Source of the DNA: Metapseudomonas otitidis
GTDB taxonomy: Bacteria > Pseudomonadota > Gammaproteobacteria > Pseudomonadales > Pseudomonadaceae
Assembly: GCF_900111835.1 (NCBI RefSeq)
Contig: NZ_FOJP01000012.1
Location: 186,001-250,000, forward strand
Direction: 5' to 3'
DNA: 64,000 bases
Positions 44,113 through 53,550 of this stretch are shown one piece after another; positions within the stretch are counted from its first letter, which is position 1, and each line of letters starts with the position of its first letter. Position numbers and translations under genes: made by a program. The notes beneath the pieces were generated by a model. That model had not been told where the DNA came from and searched no databases. It saw only the letters and a program-made list of their open reading frames with translations.

Positions 44113-44601
44113 TCAGCGCTGGGGCCGGTCGAAGCGGCCCAGCAGGTGCGGCAACAGGTTGAGGATGGCCAGCACCACCAGGGCGGCCAGCAAGGCGGTG
44201 GCTTCGTAGCCGAGGCCCACGGTGACGCCGATGGCGGTGGTGGACCAGAGGCCGGCGGCGGTGGTCAGCCCCTTCACTTCGTCCATGCGGTCGCGCTTGA
44301 GAATGGTGCCCGCGCAGAGAAAGCCGATGCCCGCCGTCAGCCCCTGGATGACCCGGCTCATGGCGTCGTGCTCGGCCCCCGCCATCTGCGGCACCAGGAC
44401 GAACAACGCCGCCCCCAGCGCCACCAGCATGTGGGTCCGCACCCCGGCAGCCTTGCCGTGCTGCTCCCGCTCGAAGCCCAGCAGGCCGCCCAGCAGCGCA
44501 GCCAGGAACAGCCGCAGCAACACGCGGGTGGCCCGGGCCGGGTCCTCCAGGTCGGCGAACTCCTCGGCCAGGGTCTCCAGCACACGCTCCCAGGCGCTCA
44601 C
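44113..44601 (-). CDS. MgtC/SapB-family membrane protein
   Basis: This 162-residue inner-membrane protein of the MgtC family has a LLRLFLAALLGGLLGFEREQHGKAAGVRTHMLVALGAALFVLVP block with the conserved GxERE and GxRTH motifs, then TAGIGFLCAGTILKRD and GLTTAAGLWSTTAIGVTVGLGY. Family members modulate ATP synthase or magnesium homeostasis under stress. It lacks the C-terminal ACT-like domain of virulence MgtC, so it belongs to the short form. It lies 12 bases after a tiny gene. Confidence 0.9.
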   Translation of the reverse strand: MSAWERVLETLAEEFADLEDPARATRVLLRLFLAALLGGLLGFEREQHGKAAGVRTHMLVALGAALFVLVPQMAGAEHDAMSRVIQGLTAGIGFLCAGTILKRDRMDEVKGLTTAAGLWSTTAIGVTVGLGYEATALLAALVVLAILNLLPHLLGRFDRPQR

Positions 44602-44612
44602 CCGCTATCGCC

Positions 44613-44744
44613 TCAGGGCACCAGGGGCAGGTAGCGGCAGGCACCGCAGCGGCTGCACACCTGGCACAGCATCGCCTCGCGGCCCATGATCACTTCGGTT
44701 CCGGTGGCCCAGCTGCAGCCACCCAACAGACACAACAGGGTCAT
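44613..44744 (-). CDS. Tiny cysteine-rich protein (43 residues)
   Basis: A 43-residue reading starts MTLLCLLGGCSWATGTEV and ends CQVCSRCGACRYLPLVP, with six cysteines including a C-x2-C-x2-C-x2-C run. A strong ribosome binding site (GAAGGAGGACGCA) directly before the ATG supports it as a real gene. The cysteine spacing suggests zinc or another metal binding. It leads the mgtC-like gene by 11 bases. The longer in-frame reading upstream lacks support. Confidence 0.7.
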   Translation of the reverse strand: MTLLCLLGGCSWATGTEVIMGREAMLCQVCSRCGACRYLPLVP

Positions 44745-44909
44745 TGCGTCCTCCTTCGGCCAACGGGCCGGACGGGTCCTGTCAGGAACTTTGATGCGGT
44801 GGCAGCGAGTTGGTTTGAGGTTTTTCAGTGCCGCGCCGCCCAGCCGGAAAGCTGAACTCGCTCCAAGGTCCTGGTGGTCTACAGGGTGAACCACCCCGAG
44901 GAGACGACC

Positions 44910-45131
44910 ATGAGCCGACACCGCTTCCTGGTGAGCTACATCCACGACAACCAGCCCGGTTCCGTGGAGGTGGAGTCCACCCACGCCCACCTCACGCCGG
45001 AGCAGGCCCGCCTGCAGGTGCAGACCCTGCGTGACATCGACGACCCGTCGCGCCTCAGCGACATCCAGGTCACCCCCATCCTCCATCCCAAGGAGCCCGG
45101 CACCACGCCCGGCCATTACCAGCAACCCTGA
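44910..45131 (+). CDS. Small hypothetical protein
   Basis: This 73-residue protein starts MSRHRFLVSYIHDNQPGSVEVESTHAHLTPEQARLQVQTL with GAGGAG upstream. It is probably cytoplasmic, mixed alpha/beta, with a proline-rich end (HPKEPGTTPGHYQQP). I recognise no family. It is followed after 20 bases by an NAD(P)-binding protein gene on the same strand and is divergent from the cysteine-rich/mgtC-like set. Confidence 0.7.
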   Translation: MSRHRFLVSYIHDNQPGSVEVESTHAHLTPEQARLQVQTLRDIDDPSRLSDIQVTPILHPKEPGTTPGHYQQP

Positions 45132-45151
45132 CGCAGCCGCCCGAGGCCCCC

Positions 45152-45787
45152 ATGCACAACCTGGAAACCCCGACCTACAAGCTGGCGTTGTTCGGCGCCC
45201 GCAGCAGCCTTGGCAGCGCCCTGCTGGTGGAGGCCCTGTCCCGCCAATGGGAAGTGACGGCCCTGGTGGACGATCTCAACGCACTGGACAGCCGCCCCGG
45301 CCTGCGCACCAAGGCGGGTGCGCTGGACGACGCCCTAGCAGCGAGCCAGGCCGTGGCGGGCATGGATGCGGTGCTCTGCTACCTGCCGGGCGTGCCCCTG
45401 GCACCGGAGCGGGCCATGCGCAGCGATGGCGCCTTCGACCAGGCCTTCATCGCCATCAGCGCACTGCTCGACGGCCTGGCAGTGGCGCGGGTCAAGCGCC
45501 TGATGGTGATCGCCGACTTCGGCTGGATGGACACCGACAGCGGCCACCCGGCCCAGCCCGGCCAACAGCTCCAGCAGCGCCTGGTGGACAGCCCGCTGGC
45601 CTGGACCCTGGCCGATGCGCCCGCCGGAGCGGAAACGCCCGGCCAGTACCTGACCCTGGCGGACTTTCGCGAAGGCCACGAGGAACCCCGGGTAGCGGCC
45701 CTGCTCGCCCAGGCCCGGGCGCTGCTGGACGAGTGCCGCCTCGCCGCCCACGTGCGCCAGCGGGTGAAGGTGGACGCCAGCGGCTGA
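45152..45787 (+). CDS. NAD(P)-binding Rossmann-fold protein (epimerase/NmrA-like)
   Basis: The 211-residue product opens with a Rossmann motif (KLALFGARSSLGSALLVEALSRQWEVTALV; the glycine pattern is GARSSLG) and has GMDAVLCYLPG and VKRLMVIADFGWMD blocks, as in short NAD(P)H-binding sugar epimerase or NmrA-like proteins. The second half is short, so it may be a sensor rather than an enzyme. Its stop codon lies in a hairpin (45777-45795) shared with the convergent katE end. Confidence 0.75.
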   Translation: MHNLETPTYKLALFGARSSLGSALLVEALSRQWEVTALVDDLNALDSRPGLRTKAGALDDALAASQAVAGMDAVLCYLPGVPLAPERAMRSDGAFDQAFIAISALLDGLAVARVKRLMVIADFGWMDTDSGHPAQPGQQLQQRLVDSPLAWTLADAPAGAETPGQYLTLADFREGHEEPRVAALLAQARALLDECRLAAHVRQRVKVDASG

Positions 45788-45795
45788 GCCGCTGG
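45777..45795. terminator. Hairpin over the stop codon between convergent genes
   Basis: CCAGCGGC-TGA-GCCGCTGG is a perfect 8-bp stem with the stop codon as its loop. It has no U tail, so a terminator role is uncertain. Confidence 0.4.
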
Positions 45796-45806
45796 CGCCC
45801 GCCGGC

Positions 45807-47942
45807 TCAGGCCGGGACGATGGCGGCCTTGGGCTCGCGGGCCCAGACCCGGTGCCGAGAGATGGCCTCGAAGAAGGCCTGGCGCACCGCGTTGGCATCG
45901 GGCCCGCTCAGCAAGCCGTCGTCCTCTTCCAGGTAGAGCTGGCTGGCCAGGTCCCCCGCCTCTGCGCAGAGGGCAATGGCCTTGAGGTGCTTGTAGGCCT
46001 CCAGCAGGTAGTGCAGCGCCTCGCCGTTGCGGCTCAACGCCTTGGCCGCTGCCACCCCGCCGGGGACGAACACCGCGTCGAAGGCGATGGAGGGCAAGCC
46101 GGCGAAGGTTGCGTCCGGTTGCAGCTTCTGGCCCTCGGCGGACACCACCGGGGCCGAACTGGGGGCCAGCAGCTTGGCGCTCGCCCCGGCCTGCTCCAGT
46201 GCGTCCCTCAGCGTTTCCACGTCACGCCCGCAGGCGCCGTCGGCCAGCAGGATGGCCACCTTGCAGGAGCGGATGTTGCCCGGCAGCAGGTTCATCTGGC
46301 TGAGGGCCGGCGACTGCTGCAGGCTGCCATCCGTCACTGCCACGGTGGGCCCGCCGGGCGGCGTGATTCCGAGGTTCTCGGCCACCTGGCGCGCCAGGTC
46401 GAGGTCGATGTTGGCGAGGATCTCGTTCACCTGCCGCTCGCGGATGGCCACGCGCTCCACCTTGCCCAGCTCGAAGCTGTAGGCGGCGACGATGTGCCCG
46501 CGCTCCACCTCGCTCATGCTGCGGTAGAACAGCCGGGCCTGGGAGAAGTGGTCGGCGAAGGAGTCCGCGCGCTTGCGCAGCTTGGTGCCGGAGACCGGCT
46601 CGTGGTAGCTGCTGAAACCACCGTTGCGCGCGGCCGGCGGTGTCTCCTTCGGCCAGCCACCGTCGATGGAGTTGGGCTCGTAGGCGGCACGCCCCTTGTT
46701 GATGGTCTGCCGGTGCATGCCGTCGCGCTGGTTGTTGTGGAACGGGCACAACGGCCGGTTGATCGGCAGCTCGTTGAAGTTCGGCCCGCCCAGGCGCGAC
46801 AGCTGGGTGTCGGTGTAGGAGAACAGCCGGCCCTGCAGCAGCGGGTCGTTGCTGAAGTCGATGCCGGGCACCAGGTGGCCGGGGTGGAAGGCGGCCTGCT
46901 CGGTCTCGGCAAAGAAGTTGTCTGGGTTGCGGTCCAGTACCAGGCGCCCCACCACCTTCACCGGGACGATTTCCTCGGGCACCAGCTTGGTGGGGTCGAG
47001 CAGGTCGAAGTCGAAGGCGTGCTCCTCATCCTCCGGGATCAGCTGCAGGCCCAGCTCCCACTCCGGGCAGTCGCCGCGCTCGATGTCTTCCCAGAGCATG
47101 CGCCGGTGGAAGTCCGGGTCCTTGCCGGCCAGCTTCTGCGCCTCATCCCAGACCAGGGAGCGCACGCCGGACACCGGCCGCCAGTGGAACTTCACCAGGG
47201 TCGAACGGCCATCGGCATTGACCAGGCGGAAGGTGTGCACGCCGAAGCCCTGCATGGCCCGGTAGCCCACCGGGATGGCGCGGTCGGACATGGTCCAGAG
47301 CACCATGTGCGCCGACTCCGGCACCAGCGAGACGAAGTCCCAGAAGGTGTCGTGGGCGGAGGCGCCGGTGGGGATCTCGTTGTGCGGCTCGGGCTTCACG
47401 GCGTGGACGAAGTCGGGGAACTTGATCGCGTCCTGGATGAAGAACACCGGCATGTTGTTGCCCACCAGGTCGAAGTTGCCCTCGTCGGTGTAGAACTTCA
47501 CCGCGAAGCCGCGCACGTCACGCACGGTATCGGCGGAGCCGCGCGGCCCCTGCACGGTGGAGAAGCGTACGAACACCGGGGTGCGCTTGGACGGGTCGTT
47601 GAGGAAATCCGCCTTGGTGTACTCGGCCAGCGATTCGTAGACCTGGAAGTAGCCGTGGGCGGCCGCGCCCCGGGCATGGACGATGCGTTCGGGAATGCGC
47701 TCATGGTCGAAGTGGGTGATCTTCTCCCGCAGGATGAAGTCCTCCAGCAGCGACGGGCCACGCTCGCCAGCGCGCAGGCTGTTCTGGTTGTCGGCGATGC
47801 GGGTGCTGGTGTTGGTGGTCAGGGCCTCGCCGGTGGCGTCCTCGCGGTAGGCCTCGAGCTGCTTGATCTTGCGGCTGGTGTTGCGGCGGTCTTCGGTGTC
47901 GGTACCGGCGAGATCGCTGTCGGCGCCTTTCTTGTCGGTCAT
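45807..47942 (-). CDS. katE: Catalase HPII (large-subunit, monofunctional)
   Basis: This 711-residue heme catalase of the large-subunit clade destroys hydrogen peroxide. It shows the distal His in [14 protein letters not shown], the Asn in [11 protein letters not shown], the proximal heme-ligand Tyr motif [18 protein letters not shown], and a C-terminal flavodoxin/DJ-1-like domain (about 560-711: [32 protein letters not shown]) that defines HPII. The length fits large-subunit catalases (about 710-750). A small KGG stress protein gene lies just upstream on the same strand, as expected for a stationary-phase/stress regulon. Confidence 0.96.
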   Translation of the reverse strand: MTDKKGADSDLAGTDTEDRRNTSRKIKQLEAYREDATGEALTTNTSTRIADNQNSLRAGERGPSLLEDFILREKITHFDHERIPERIVHARGAAAHGYFQVYESLAEYTKADFLNDPSKRTPVFVRFSTVQGPRGSADTVRDVRGFAVKFYTDEGNFDLVGNNMPVFFIQDAIKFPDFVHAVKPEPHNEIPTGASAHDTFWDFVSLVPESAHMVLWTMSDRAIPVGYRAMQGFGVHTFRLVNADGRSTLVKFHWRPVSGVRSLVWDEAQKLAGKDPDFHRRMLWEDIERGDCPEWELGLQLIPEDEEHAFDFDLLDPTKLVPEEIVPVKVVGRLVLDRNPDNFFAETEQAAFHPGHLVPGIDFSNDPLLQGRLFSYTDTQLSRLGGPNFNELPINRPLCPFHNNQRDGMHRQTINKGRAAYEPNSIDGGWPKETPPAARNGGFSSYHEPVSGTKLRKRADSFADHFSQARLFYRSMSEVERGHIVAAYSFELGKVERVAIRERQVNEILANIDLDLARQVAENLGITPPGGPTVAVTDGSLQQSPALSQMNLLPGNIRSCKVAILLADGACGRDVETLRDALEQAGASAKLLAPSSAPVVSAEGQKLQPDATFAGLPSIAFDAVFVPGGVAAAKALSRNGEALHYLLEAYKHLKAIALCAEAGDLASQLYLEEDDGLLSGPDANAVRQAFFEAISRHRVWAREPKAAIVPA

Positions 47943-48027
47943 CGGGGTGTCCTCGGCTGGGCAATGGGGCCGCTGGGCGGCGGGTGGATGACCGGGCCGG
48001 CGGCAACTGCCGCCGGCCCGGTGGCGC

Positions 48028-48207
48028 TCAGTCCTCGCTGGTGCGCCGGGCGTGGCTGCGTTGCCCGCCCTTGCGGCCGGCGGCCGATGCCCGTTCCGGG
48101 TCGTTGCGGAAGTTTCCCCCGCTCACCTGCCCGCCTTTCTTGCCGGCCTCGGATGCACGCTGGGGGTCTTCCGCGAAGTTGCCTTTGCCACCTCGATGTT
48201 GAGCCAT
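48028..48207 (-). CDS. KGG-repeat general stress protein (YciG-like)
   Basis: This 59-residue protein has two KGG-type repeats ([23 protein letters not shown] and [20 protein letters not shown]), typical of the hydrophilic stress-induced YciG/con-10 family. The ATG at 48207 is preceded by AGAGGA; an in-frame ATG ten codons upstream adds residues outside the family pattern. It is next to katE on the same strand, with about 85 bases between them, consistent with a shared general stress response. Confidence 0.9.
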   Translation of the reverse strand: MAQHRGGKGNFAEDPQRASEAGKKGGQVSGGNFRNDPERASAAGRKGGQRSHARRTSED

Positions 48208-48319
48208 TGCACGGTCCTCTCTTGTCTGTGGGTCCATTCGGGTCCGGCGTCGATGACGCCTAGAACGTCTGAGGACCGGGACGGCGAGAGGTTCTAACTT
48301 TTTGCCAGGCGGAGCGGGC

Positions 48320-50524
48320 TCAGGGCGCGGGCAGTACCTGCAACCCTTTCAGGTCGCAGCCCTGGTCGCAGCGCAGGACGGTGAGGGTCTGGCTCCCGGC
48401 GAGCACCCTCGCCTCTTCCACCACCGGCGGCCCCTGCGTGTCCGAGGCTGCCTTCCAGCCCAGGCGCTCGGTGTGGATGACGATGCGTGACGGATGGGCC
48501 AGGTAGAGGTATTCGCGGCCATCGAAGGTCGGCCCGCTGCCCTTGATCACGTCCAGCTGCACGTCGTCGTAGACCAGCGAGGCAACCGTATAACCGCCTT
48601 CGGGGACGGCGTGCCCGACCAGGTTGGCCGCGCGTTGCGCGCTGGGGTCTGCACGCCAGGCCTGGTAGCGGGCGTACAGCGGCCCCGCGTTGCAGTAGAG
48701 CCGGTCGTTGTAGCGGGTCGAGCCGGCCTTCTCGCAGGCCAGGGCCTGGTTGTGCCAGGCATTGGCCACCAGGCGGGCATCGCGGCTGCCGTCGATCAGG
48801 GCCTGCCCGGCCTGCAGGGAAAGGCCGTAATCCCCGTCCCGCAACGCCACCAGGGACAGGTCGGCCAGCGCCCGCTCATGACCGGGCTGCAGGTTGATCG
48901 CCAGGTCGAGCGCTTGCAGCGCGCGCTTCAGGTCGCCGGCCTGGTAGGCCTTCTCGCCCTCCAGCACCAGCCGCTGGGCGCGGGCCTGCAACACCGGGGC
49001 CGACGGCGGTTGCAGCAGCGCCGCCACCCCGGCCACCTGCTCGTCGGCGATGTTCGGGTTGCGCTCGGCGGCACCTGGCGCGGTGTACTGCTGCAGCCAA
49101 TCCAGGGGCGTGCGCCCCGGCTCGCCGTCCCAACGGGCCTTCATGGCGGGCTCGGCGCCTCTGTCCAGCAGCAGCTTCACCAGCTCCGGGCCGGCATAGC
49201 GCGCGGCGTAGTGCAGCGCTGTCATGTTGGTGGTCCGCAGGCTGTAGCTGCAGCCATCCACGGGAATCAGGGTGGTTGCGTTTGGGTAGGCTCCCTTGTC
49301 CAGCAGAGTGCGAGCGCTCTGCACCTGGTTGTACTGAGCGGCGTACATCAGCGGCGTCTTGCCGAAGGCGTTCGCCTGGTTGACGTCGGCACCCTGCTCG
49401 ATCAGGTAAGCCAGGGCCTCGGGGTAGTCGATGGCCACCGCCAGGTCGTCCACTTTGCCCGGCAACGCGCGGATCTCAGCCATCGGCCGGTGGGCGAGGA
49501 TGGCGTCACGCAGGGCGGCCTCGTCCTTCGGGTAGGGCGCGTACTGGTAGAAGCGGATGCCCTCGCTGACAGCGTTCTGCAGCGCCTGCCGGGACAGGGC
49601 AGCCGCCTGCGCCTTGGCCAGGCCGTAACGCTGGGCGAAGAAGGCGGCGACAGTCGCCTGGCTGCGCTCCATCTGCTGGACGAACGCCTCGTAGGCCTGG
49701 CGCTCGAACACTCCCTTGTCGGCCCAGCGCTGCAGGCCCTGCAGGTCCTGGTCGTAGGTGCCGGTGGGGTTATCGACGCGCTCGAACACCGCCCACGGAC
49801 GGTAATGGACCGCCTGCAACGCGTCATGCATGGCCGTTTCCCAACGGGCGTGGGTGCGCGCGCTGCCGCACATCCAGCCGGCGTCCTGCCGAACCCGCGC
49901 CGCAGCCCGCTCCATCGCCTCCACTGCCGAGCGCACCGCTGCGGGGATGCTCTGGGCGATCTGCGCCTCATCCGGCCCGGTGCTGATCCGGCAGGTGGTC
50001 CAGGTCAGGTCGTCGTTGAGGCGGCTGACCTCCAGCCGGTCCGGCTGGCCGTCGATGCCGCTGCCGATGCTGACGTAGCGGTCGTCCCGGTCCTTGAACA
50101 GCTCCACGTCGACCGCCGGGCCGGGCAGCCCTTTTGCCAGCTGCTCCAGCGTCTCGCGGTCCTGCCCTGGCGTGCGGCTGGCGATCACCTGGTAACGCTC
50201 GCAGGCACCGCCACAGCCCGGGTGGGTCAGCAAATCGAAGTAGACCGGCCCCTGGCCGGCCTCGGCACCACGCAGTTCGACACGCTGCATACCGGGCAGC
50301 ACGAACGCCGCCCAGCGCTTGCGGGTGAGGAAGTGTGCCCTGGCCGCTTTCAGCACCTCGTCGCAGAAGGCGCCGTCCCCAGCCACCCGTTGCGGAGTGA
50401 ACCAAGCCTTCGCCGAGGCGTTGGTCCCCGCCTGCCCGGCTGTGGTGGCCCAGGTCGCGGGCGTCACGCTCAGCAGCAACAGCGTCGACAGGCAGCGGGC
50501 AGTACGGGAAGCGATCAGGGGCAT
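48320..50524 (-). CDS. Exported ankyrin/TPR-repeat protein
   Basis: This 734-residue protein has a signal peptide (IASRTARCLSTLLLLSVTPATWA, cleaved near residue 24). I prefer the ATG at 50524 (MPLIASRTA) because AAGGA lies 8 bases upstream; another ATG lies three codons earlier at 50533. The middle (about 350-460) contains ankyrin repeats (YPEALAYLIEQGADVNQANAFGKTPLMYAAQYNQVQSARTLLDKGA, MTALHYAARYAGPELVKLLLDRGAEP). Residues about 520-590 form TPR-like helices. The N-terminal 340 residues are unrecognised. Its location beside katE recalls the catalase-linked periplasmic AnkB of P. aeruginosa, though that one accompanies katB. Confidence 0.8.
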   Translation of the reverse strand: MPLIASRTARCLSTLLLLSVTPATWATTAGQAGTNASAKAWFTPQRVAGDGAFCDEVLKAARAHFLTRKRWAAFVLPGMQRVELRGAEAGQGPVYFDLLTHPGCGGACERYQVIASRTPGQDRETLEQLAKGLPGPAVDVELFKDRDDRYVSIGSGIDGQPDRLEVSRLNDDLTWTTCRISTGPDEAQIAQSIPAAVRSAVEAMERAAARVRQDAGWMCGSARTHARWETAMHDALQAVHYRPWAVFERVDNPTGTYDQDLQGLQRWADKGVFERQAYEAFVQQMERSQATVAAFFAQRYGLAKAQAAALSRQALQNAVSEGIRFYQYAPYPKDEAALRDAILAHRPMAEIRALPGKVDDLAVAIDYPEALAYLIEQGADVNQANAFGKTPLMYAAQYNQVQSARTLLDKGAYPNATTLIPVDGCSYSLRTTNMTALHYAARYAGPELVKLLLDRGAEPAMKARWDGEPGRTPLDWLQQYTAPGAAERNPNIADEQVAGVAALLQPPSAPVLQARAQRLVLEGEKAYQAGDLKRALQALDLAINLQPGHERALADLSLVALRDGDYGLSLQAGQALIDGSRDARLVANAWHNQALACEKAGSTRYNDRLYCNAGPLYARYQAWRADPSAQRAANLVGHAVPEGGYTVASLVYDDVQLDVIKGSGPTFDGREYLYLAHPSRIVIHTERLGWKAASDTQGPPVVEEARVLAGSQTLTVLRCDQGCDLKGLQVLPAP

Positions 50525-50641
50525 GGTCTTCATCCTTGAGGGAGGGCGCAGGGCCTTCCCGGTGGCGTCCGGAAAATCGGCGTAGCAGACGCCTTTGGCC
50601 CTTTGCCGTCAATCACGACCCGTTGGTTTCCGTGACGCGGT

Positions 50642-51913
50642 TCAGCCCTTCCCCGACCCGCCGAAGCGCCCCAGCCGGTACGCCTCCAGCCCCGCCACGG
50701 CCTGACCCTGGGCCAGTTGGCCGATGTATTCGGCGGTGACGGCGGCCTGGGTCAGCCCGAGGTGCTGGTGGCCGAAGGCGAGCAGGACGCGGCCCTCGCC
50801 CACCCGGTCGATGATCGGCAGCGAGTCCGGCAGCGAGGGGCGGAAGCCCATCCAGGGGCTGGCGCCTTCGGTGTCCAGCTCGTCGCGGAACAGCCCCTGG
50901 CTGAGGCGGTGCAGTTGCCAGGCGCGGGCCATGTTCGCCGGCTTTTCCAGCCCGGCGAACTCCACGGTGCCGGCCAGGCGCAGGCCGCCGGCCATGGGCG
51001 TCATGATGAAGCGCCGTTCGAGGCTGGTGACGGCGAACGGCAGCCGCCCCTGTTCCCGGGGCAGCATCAGGTGGTAACCACGTTCGGTGTCCAGCGGCAC
51101 CCGCGTGCCGGTGAGGCGTTCGGTGAGCGGCGCGGAGTGGGCCCCGCAGGCCAGCAGCACCTGGCGGGCGCGCAGGCTGCCGCCATCCAGCCTCAGGGCG
51201 ACGCCCTCCCCCAGCCGCTGGCCATCGAGCACGCGCTGGCGATGGAAGGTGACGCCCAGCGCCTCGGCCGCCTGCGCCAGTTCGACAACCACGAGGTGCG
51301 AGTCGATGAAGTGCCCGGTGGCCGGGAAGAACAGCCCGCCGCGAATCCCGTCGCTGAGCCGGGGCGCCGCCGCGTGAACGGCCTCCGCTCCCCAGAGCGC
51401 CACCGGCACGCCCTGCCCGGCCATGCGCGCCTGGAGGGCCTGCAGCACCACGCGGGAGGCGTCCTGCTCGTACACCAGCAGCGAACCGTCTTCGCGCAGC
51501 AGGTCGGGCCGCTCGATGGCCTGCAGCAGGCGACGCCAGGCGCCCAGGCTGGCTTCGTTGAGGGCCCGCAGGCCGGCCACGGTGCGGGCGAAGGGTGCCG
51601 CCCGCAGGTTGAGCAACAGGCGCAGGAACCAGGGGGTGGCGCGCGGCAGGTAGGTCCAGTCCAGGCGCAGCGGGCCCATGGGGTCGAGGAGCATGCCCGG
51701 CAGGCGCTTGAGGATCGACAGGTCGGCGATGGGGAACACCTGCTCGGTGGCCAGGTGCCCGGCATTGCCGAAGGAGGCGCCCTGCCCCACGCCGTCCGGG
51801 TCGAACACCTGCACCCGCAGCCCCTGGCGCGCGAGCTGCAGGGCGCAGGCGACACCGATGACACCGGCGCCGACCACCGCGACATCCACATCCGCTGGCT
51901 GGAGATCGCCCAT
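50642..51913 (-). CDS. D-amino acid dehydrogenase family FAD enzyme (D-hydroxyproline dehydrogenase)
   Basis: This 423-residue DAO/DadA-like flavoprotein begins MGDLQPADVDVAVVGAGVIGVACALQLARQG with the FAD-binding GxGxxG. It ends with the family block SPWMGFRPSLPDSLPIIDRVG and LLAFGHQHLGLTQAAVTAEYI. In this operon it should oxidise cis-4-hydroxy-D-proline, the epimerase product, to pyrroline-4-hydroxy-2-carboxylate. The ATG at 51913 lies 3 bases after the upstream stop codon; longer in-frame readings run into the preceding gene. It is the last gene of the hydroxyproline operon. Confidence 0.88.
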   Translation of the reverse strand: MGDLQPADVDVAVVGAGVIGVACALQLARQGLRVQVFDPDGVGQGASFGNAGHLATEQVFPIADLSILKRLPGMLLDPMGPLRLDWTYLPRATPWFLRLLLNLRAAPFARTVAGLRALNEASLGAWRRLLQAIERPDLLREDGSLLVYEQDASRVVLQALQARMAGQGVPVALWGAEAVHAAAPRLSDGIRGGLFFPATGHFIDSHLVVVELAQAAEALGVTFHRQRVLDGQRLGEGVALRLDGGSLRARQVLLACGAHSAPLTERLTGTRVPLDTERGYHLMLPREQGRLPFAVTSLERRFIMTPMAGGLRLAGTVEFAGLEKPANMARAWQLHRLSQGLFRDELDTEGASPWMGFRPSLPDSLPIIDRVGEGRVLLAFGHQHLGLTQAAVTAEYIGQLAQGQAVAGLEAYRLGRFGGSGKG

Positions 51914-51915
51914 GT

Positions 51916-53493
51916 TCAGGCCTCCCGCTCGCCGTCGAGCAGCCGCCGCAACCCCAGGGGATTGGCCTCGCGCAGCGCCGCCGGCAGCAAGGCATCGGGG
52001 AAGCCCTGGTAGCACACCGGTCGCAGGAAGCGCTGGATGGCGGCGGTGCCCACCGAGGTGGAACGGGCATCCGAGGTGGCCGGGAACGGCCCGCCGTGGA
52101 CCATGGCGTCGCACACCTCCACCCCGGTCGGCCAGCCGTTGACCAGCACCCGACCGGCCTTGCGCTCCAGGGTCGGCAACAGCGCGTGGGCGGCGTCCAG
52201 GTCGGCATCGTCCAGGTGCAGGGTGGCGGTGAGCTGGCCCTCCAGGGCATCGAGGATGCGGGACACCTGCTCTGCGCCCTCGCACTGCACCACCAGCGCC
52301 GCCGCGCCGAAGACCTCGCCGTGCAACTGCGGATCGGCGAGGAAGGCCTCGGCATCAGTGACGAACAGCTGCGCCTGGCAGCGGTTCGGCCCGTCCCCGG
52401 GTTCGCCGCTGGCGACCCGGCGCACCTGCGGGTGGCGGGCCAGGGTTGCGACCCCAGCCGCGTAGGCCTGGTGGATGCCGGGGGTGAGCATCACCTGGGC
52501 CTTGCACGGGCGCAGCTGTTCGGCGGCGTGGGCGAGGAAGGCATCCAGCGCCGCCCCGCGAGGGGCGATGAGCAGGCCCGGGTTGGTGCAGAACTGCCCG
52601 GCGCCCAGGGTCAGCGAGGCGATGAAGCCTTGGGCCAGGGCCGCGCCACGGGCCTGCAAGGCGGCGGGAAACAGCAGCACCGGGTTGATCGAACTCATCT
52701 CCGCATAGACCGGGATCGGCTCCGGCCGCGCCTGGGCCGCCTGGCACAGGGCGAGACCACCGCTGCGCGAGCCGGTGAAGCCGACCGCCTTGATGCGCGG
52801 GTCCGTCACCAGGCCAAGGCCCACTTCACGACCGGCGCCGAACAGCAGCGAGAACACGCCTTCGGGCATGCCGCAGCGCTCGACCGCGCGGGCCACCGCC
52901 TGCCCCACCAGTTCGCTGGTGCCGGGGTGGGCGCCATGGGCCTTGACCACCACCGGGCAGCCGGCAGCCAGGGCCGAGGCGGTGTCGCCGCCGGCCACGG
53001 AGAAGGCCAGGGGGAAGTTGCTGGCACCGAACACCGCCACCGGCCCCAGGGGCACCTGGCGCTGGCGCAGGTCGGGCCGTGGCAGGGGTTGCCGCTGGGC
53101 TTGCGCGCGGTCGATGCGCACGTCCAGCCACTCACCCGCGCGCAGGGTACGGGCGAAGGTGCGCAGTTGCTGGCAGGTGCGGCCGCGCTCGCCCTGCAGG
53201 CGCGCCTGGGGCAGGCCCGTCTCAGCCATAGCGCGCTCGATCAGCGCCTCGCCCAGGGCTTCGATGGCATCGGCGATGGAGTCGAGGAAGGCCGCCCGGG
53301 CGGCCGGTGCGGTGTCCCGGTACGGGTCGAAGGCGGCCCAGGCCAGGGCGCAGGCCTGTTCCACCTGCTGGCGGCTGGCGCCCGGGTAGGCGGGTTGCAG
53401 GTGTTGGCCGGTGGCTGGGTCAATGGCGTGGAGGGCGTCGCGGGTGCCGGGCACCGCTGCGCCGCCGATCAGCATCTTGCCTGTGAGGGTCAT
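51916..53493 (-). CDS. 2-oxoglutarate (alpha-ketoglutaric) semialdehyde dehydrogenase
   Basis: This 525-residue aldehyde dehydrogenase oxidises 2-oxoglutarate semialdehyde to 2-oxoglutarate, the last step of hydroxyproline breakdown. It has [37 protein letters not shown], the cofactor-site block GFTGSRSGG, the active-site Glu in [12 protein letters not shown] and the catalytic Cys in [13 protein letters not shown]. The C-terminal domain ends in a family-typical [11 protein letters not shown] region. The ATG at 53493 ([11 protein letters not shown]) follows AGGA; the ten residues before it are not family-like. This sequence belongs to the KGSADH-III-like group found in hydroxyproline operons. 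Confidence 0.9.
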   Translation of the reverse strand: MTLTGKMLIGGAAVPGTRDALHAIDPATGQHLQPAYPGASRQQVEQACALAWAAFDPYRDTAPAARAAFLDSIADAIEALGEALIERAMAETGLPQARLQGERGRTCQQLRTFARTLRAGEWLDVRIDRAQAQRQPLPRPDLRQRQVPLGPVAVFGASNFPLAFSVAGGDTASALAAGCPVVVKAHGAHPGTSELVGQAVARAVERCGMPEGVFSLLFGAGREVGLGLVTDPRIKAVGFTGSRSGGLALCQAAQARPEPIPVYAEMSSINPVLLFPAALQARGAALAQGFIASLTLGAGQFCTNPGLLIAPRGAALDAFLAHAAEQLRPCKAQVMLTPGIHQAYAAGVATLARHPQVRRVASGEPGDGPNRCQAQLFVTDAEAFLADPQLHGEVFGAAALVVQCEGAEQVSRILDALEGQLTATLHLDDADLDAAHALLPTLERKAGRVLVNGWPTGVEVCDAMVHGGPFPATSDARSTSVGTAAIQRFLRPVCYQGFPDALLPAALREANPLGLRRLLDGEREA

Positions 53494-53550
53494 GGGGCAT
53501 CCTGGATGGCGGGTGGGCCCCACCGCCCACGGGCGGCGGGGCGGGCGGGT

